From contig NZ_CP030047.1 in assembly GCF_015291625.1 (NCBI RefSeq), positions 6,510,001 through 6,574,000 on the forward strand: DNA of 64,000 bases, in the 5' to 3' direction. Within the stretch, counting starts at the first letter, position 1. Every line of letters starts with the position of its first letter. Origin of the DNA: Bradyrhizobium sp. CCBAU 53421. Its GTDB lineage: Bacteria; Pseudomonadota; Alphaproteobacteria; Rhizobiales; Xanthobacteraceae. Positions 62,591 through 64,000 of this stretch are shown here, piece after piece. Below the pieces are notes generated by a model. That model had not been told where the DNA came from and made no database searches. It saw only the letters and a program-made list of their open reading frames with translations. The translations under genes were made by a program, and so were the position numbers.

Positions 62591-64000
62591 CTAAATCCTC
62601 CGCCCCGCCCGCTCCCAATACGGATCACGCAGCCGGCGCTTGAAGATCTTCCCGGAATCCTCGCGCGGCAGGTTGGTCTGGATCTCGATGTGCTTGGGCA
62701 CCTTGTAGTCGGCCAGCGCCGTCTTCAGCTGGGCGCGGACGGAGGCGATGTCGAGCGTGATGCCGGGCTGCGGCTCGACCACCGCCATCAGCGCCTCGCC
62801 GAACTCGGCGTCGGGAATGCCGAACACCGCGCAATCATGCACGCCGGGCACCGCGTGCAGCACCGCCTCGATCTCGGCCGGATAGATGTTGACGCCGCCC
62901 GAGATCACCATGTCACGCTTGCGGTCGCAGATGAAGACGTAGCCGTCCGCGTCGATATAGCCGACGTCGCCCGAGGTGATGAATCCCTGGCGGTCGATCT
63001 CGGCACGCTTCTCCGACTTGTTGTGATAGGTGAAATCGGGATTGCCCGCGATCCGCGAATAGATCTCGCCGATCTGGCCCTGCGCCACCTCCTTGCCGTC
63101 GTCGCCGATGAAGCGAAGCTCGGCGCCGGGCGAGATCTTGCCGACCGTGCCGGGCTTCTTCAGCGCGTCCTCGGAATTTGCGAACGTCACCGCGCCCGAC
63201 TCGGTCGAGCCGTAGAACTCATAGATCACCGGCCCCCACCATTCGATCATGGCGCGCTTGACGTCGGGCGGACAGGGCGCCGCGGCATGGATGACGTGGC
63301 GCAGCGACGACATGTCGTACTTCCGGCGCACCTCCTCAGGCAGCTTCATCAGGCGGATGAACATCGTCGGCACCATGAAGATGATGTCGATCTTCTCGCG
63401 CTCGATCAGCTGCAGAAACTCCTCGGCGTCGAAGCGCGGCATCAGCACCAGCACGCCGCCGAGCTTGCCCGAGCGCAGCCCGAAGGAATTCGGTGCCGAA
63501 TGATACAGCGGCCCCGGCAAGATCGCGCGTGCTCCGGGCCGGAGGCCATAGATCATCTGGCGCATCGCTTCCGCATTGGCGGTCTGTTCGGGCGTCGGCG
63601 CGAAACGGCGCACGCCCTTGGGATGGCCTGTGGTGCCCGAGGTGTAGATCATGTTCTGCGGCTGCGGCACCACCGGGCCGTCATAGCGCGGAAACTGCGC
63701 CAGCCAGGATTCGAAATCGATCGCGAAGTCGGGTGTCGCGATATAATCGGGATTGATCTTGTAATTGGCGAGGATTTCCGGCGGCGTTGGGACACTGAGC
63801 ACGGTGACATCGGGCGGAATCGCGCCGCGCAGCGGATGCAGCATATCGGCATGGCCGATCAGGACGCGCGTGGCGGAATCCGTCAGCACGTAATTGATCT
63901 CCTCCGGCTTGAAATGCCAGTTGATCGGCACGCCATAGGCGCCGAGCCGCATCGCGGCATAGGCCGCCTCGATGAAGGCGATGTCGTTGCGCATCAGCAT
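62591..64000 (-). CDS. AMP-forming acyl-CoA ligase (C-terminal part, runs off window)
   Basis: 469 residues in the window, open at base 64000. ANL-superfamily motifs are [17 protein letters not shown] (P-loop-like), [35 protein letters not shown] (AMP/hinge) and the C-terminal [15 protein letters not shown] with the catalytic Lys. It activates a carboxylic acid with ATP and CoA; chain length unknown. The first Met in the window ([12 protein letters not shown]) matches an internal site of the family, so the true start is upstream, probably about 60-80 residues away. Located ahead of ppc on the same strand. Confidence 0.9.
   Translation of the reverse strand: MLMRNDIAFIEAAYAAMRLGAYGVPINWHFKPEEINYVLTDSATRVLIGHADMLHPLRGAIPPDVTVLSVPTPPEILANYKINPDYIATPDFAIDFESWLAQFPRYDGPVVPQPQNMIYTSGTTGHPKGVRRFAPTPEQTANAEAMRQMIYGLRPGARAILPGPLYHSAPNSFGLRSGKLGGVLVLMPRFDAEEFLQLIEREKIDIIFMVPTMFIRLMKLPEEVRRKYDMSSLRHVIHAAAPCPPDVKRAMIEWWGPVIYEFYGSTESGAVTFANSEDALKKPGTVGKISPGAELRFIGDDGKEVAQGQIGEIYSRIAGNPDFTYHNKSEKRAEIDRQGFITSGDVGYIDADGYVFICDRKRDMVISGGVNIYPAEIEAVLHAVPGVHDCAVFGIPDAEFGEALMAVVEPQPGITLDIASVRAQLKTALADYKVPKHIEIQTNLPREDSGKIFKRRLRDPYWERAGRRI

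Noticed and set aside
62457..62618. 54-residue N-terminal extension of Ppc
   Set aside because: It contains the translated palindromic repeat (VPAFAGTT) and no Ppc-like sequence; ATG 62456 starts the family-like region.
1..64000. Genomic island, prophage or symbiosis-island signature
   Set aside because: No integrase, transposase, tRNA-end repeat or nod/nif/T3SS gene was seen; base composition looks uniform across the window.

Overview
The window is high-GC alphaproteobacterial chromosome and most likely comes from Bradyrhizobium or a close relative. The reasons are the hopanoid gene set (hpnC-D-E-shc-hpnG with hpnH, ispH, hpnN and the C-2 methylase hpnP), two branched-chain-type (Liv) ABC transporters, one with a LivM-LivG fusion, and several families of short GC-rich palindromic repeats in the intergenic gaps. 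I see no tRNA or rRNA gene, CRISPR array, insertion sequence or prophage. I count 49 protein genes; the first and last are cut by the window edges. The genus call is inference from gene content and not from a database match.

Layout. (1) 1-9665, hopanoid lipids: hpnN (partial, minus), ispH and hpnH (plus), a shared terminator, then the minus-strand operon hpnC-hpnD-hpnE-shc-hpnG. Squalene is made by HpnC/D/E, cyclised by Shc, given an adenosyl side chain by HpnH, trimmed by HpnG, and moved to the outer membrane by HpnN. (2) 9861-13469: two small secreted proteins and a second MMPL/RND lipid-exporter-like protein. (3) 13765-17662: eutB-hpnP-eutC, with the 2-methylhopanoid methylase inserted between the two subunits of ethanolamine ammonia-lyase, and a candidate general-stress (EcfG-type) promoter in front of hpnP. 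(4) 17964-21390: a chemoreceptor and a diguanylate cyclase. (5) 21431-28118: a three-gene peptide-ligase/transglutaminase-like module (transglutaminase + DUF2126, circularly permuted ATP-grasp + alpha-E, transglutaminase), followed by an SGNH hydrolase. (6) 28995-38553: a catabolic/uptake block (UxaA-type dehydratase, HpcH/HpaI aldolase, Ldh2-type dehydrogenase, Liv ABC transporter) with a divergent GntR regulator that appears to carry two winged-helix domains. (7) 38579-46982: the homoprotocatechuate meta-cleavage genes hpaR | hpaH-hpaF-hpaE-hpaD-FAH, a TPP enzyme and a convergent MFS transporter. (8) 47009-48419: AlkB and a second 2-oxoglutarate oxygenase. (9) 48542-55343: DUF2848, amidase and a second complete Liv transporter. 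(10) 55610-59520: DUF35/thiolase-like pair, SDR and an SMP-30-like protein. (11) 59649-64000: PEP carboxylase and a partial acyl-CoA ligase.

The regions best worth following up are the ATP-grasp/transglutaminase module, the eutB-hpnP-eutC arrangement with its candidate promoter, the substrate-unknown operon at 29-38.5 kb, the 11-nt tandem repeats ahead of the second Liv binding-protein gene, and the thiolase-like protein with glycine where the nucleophilic cysteine is expected.
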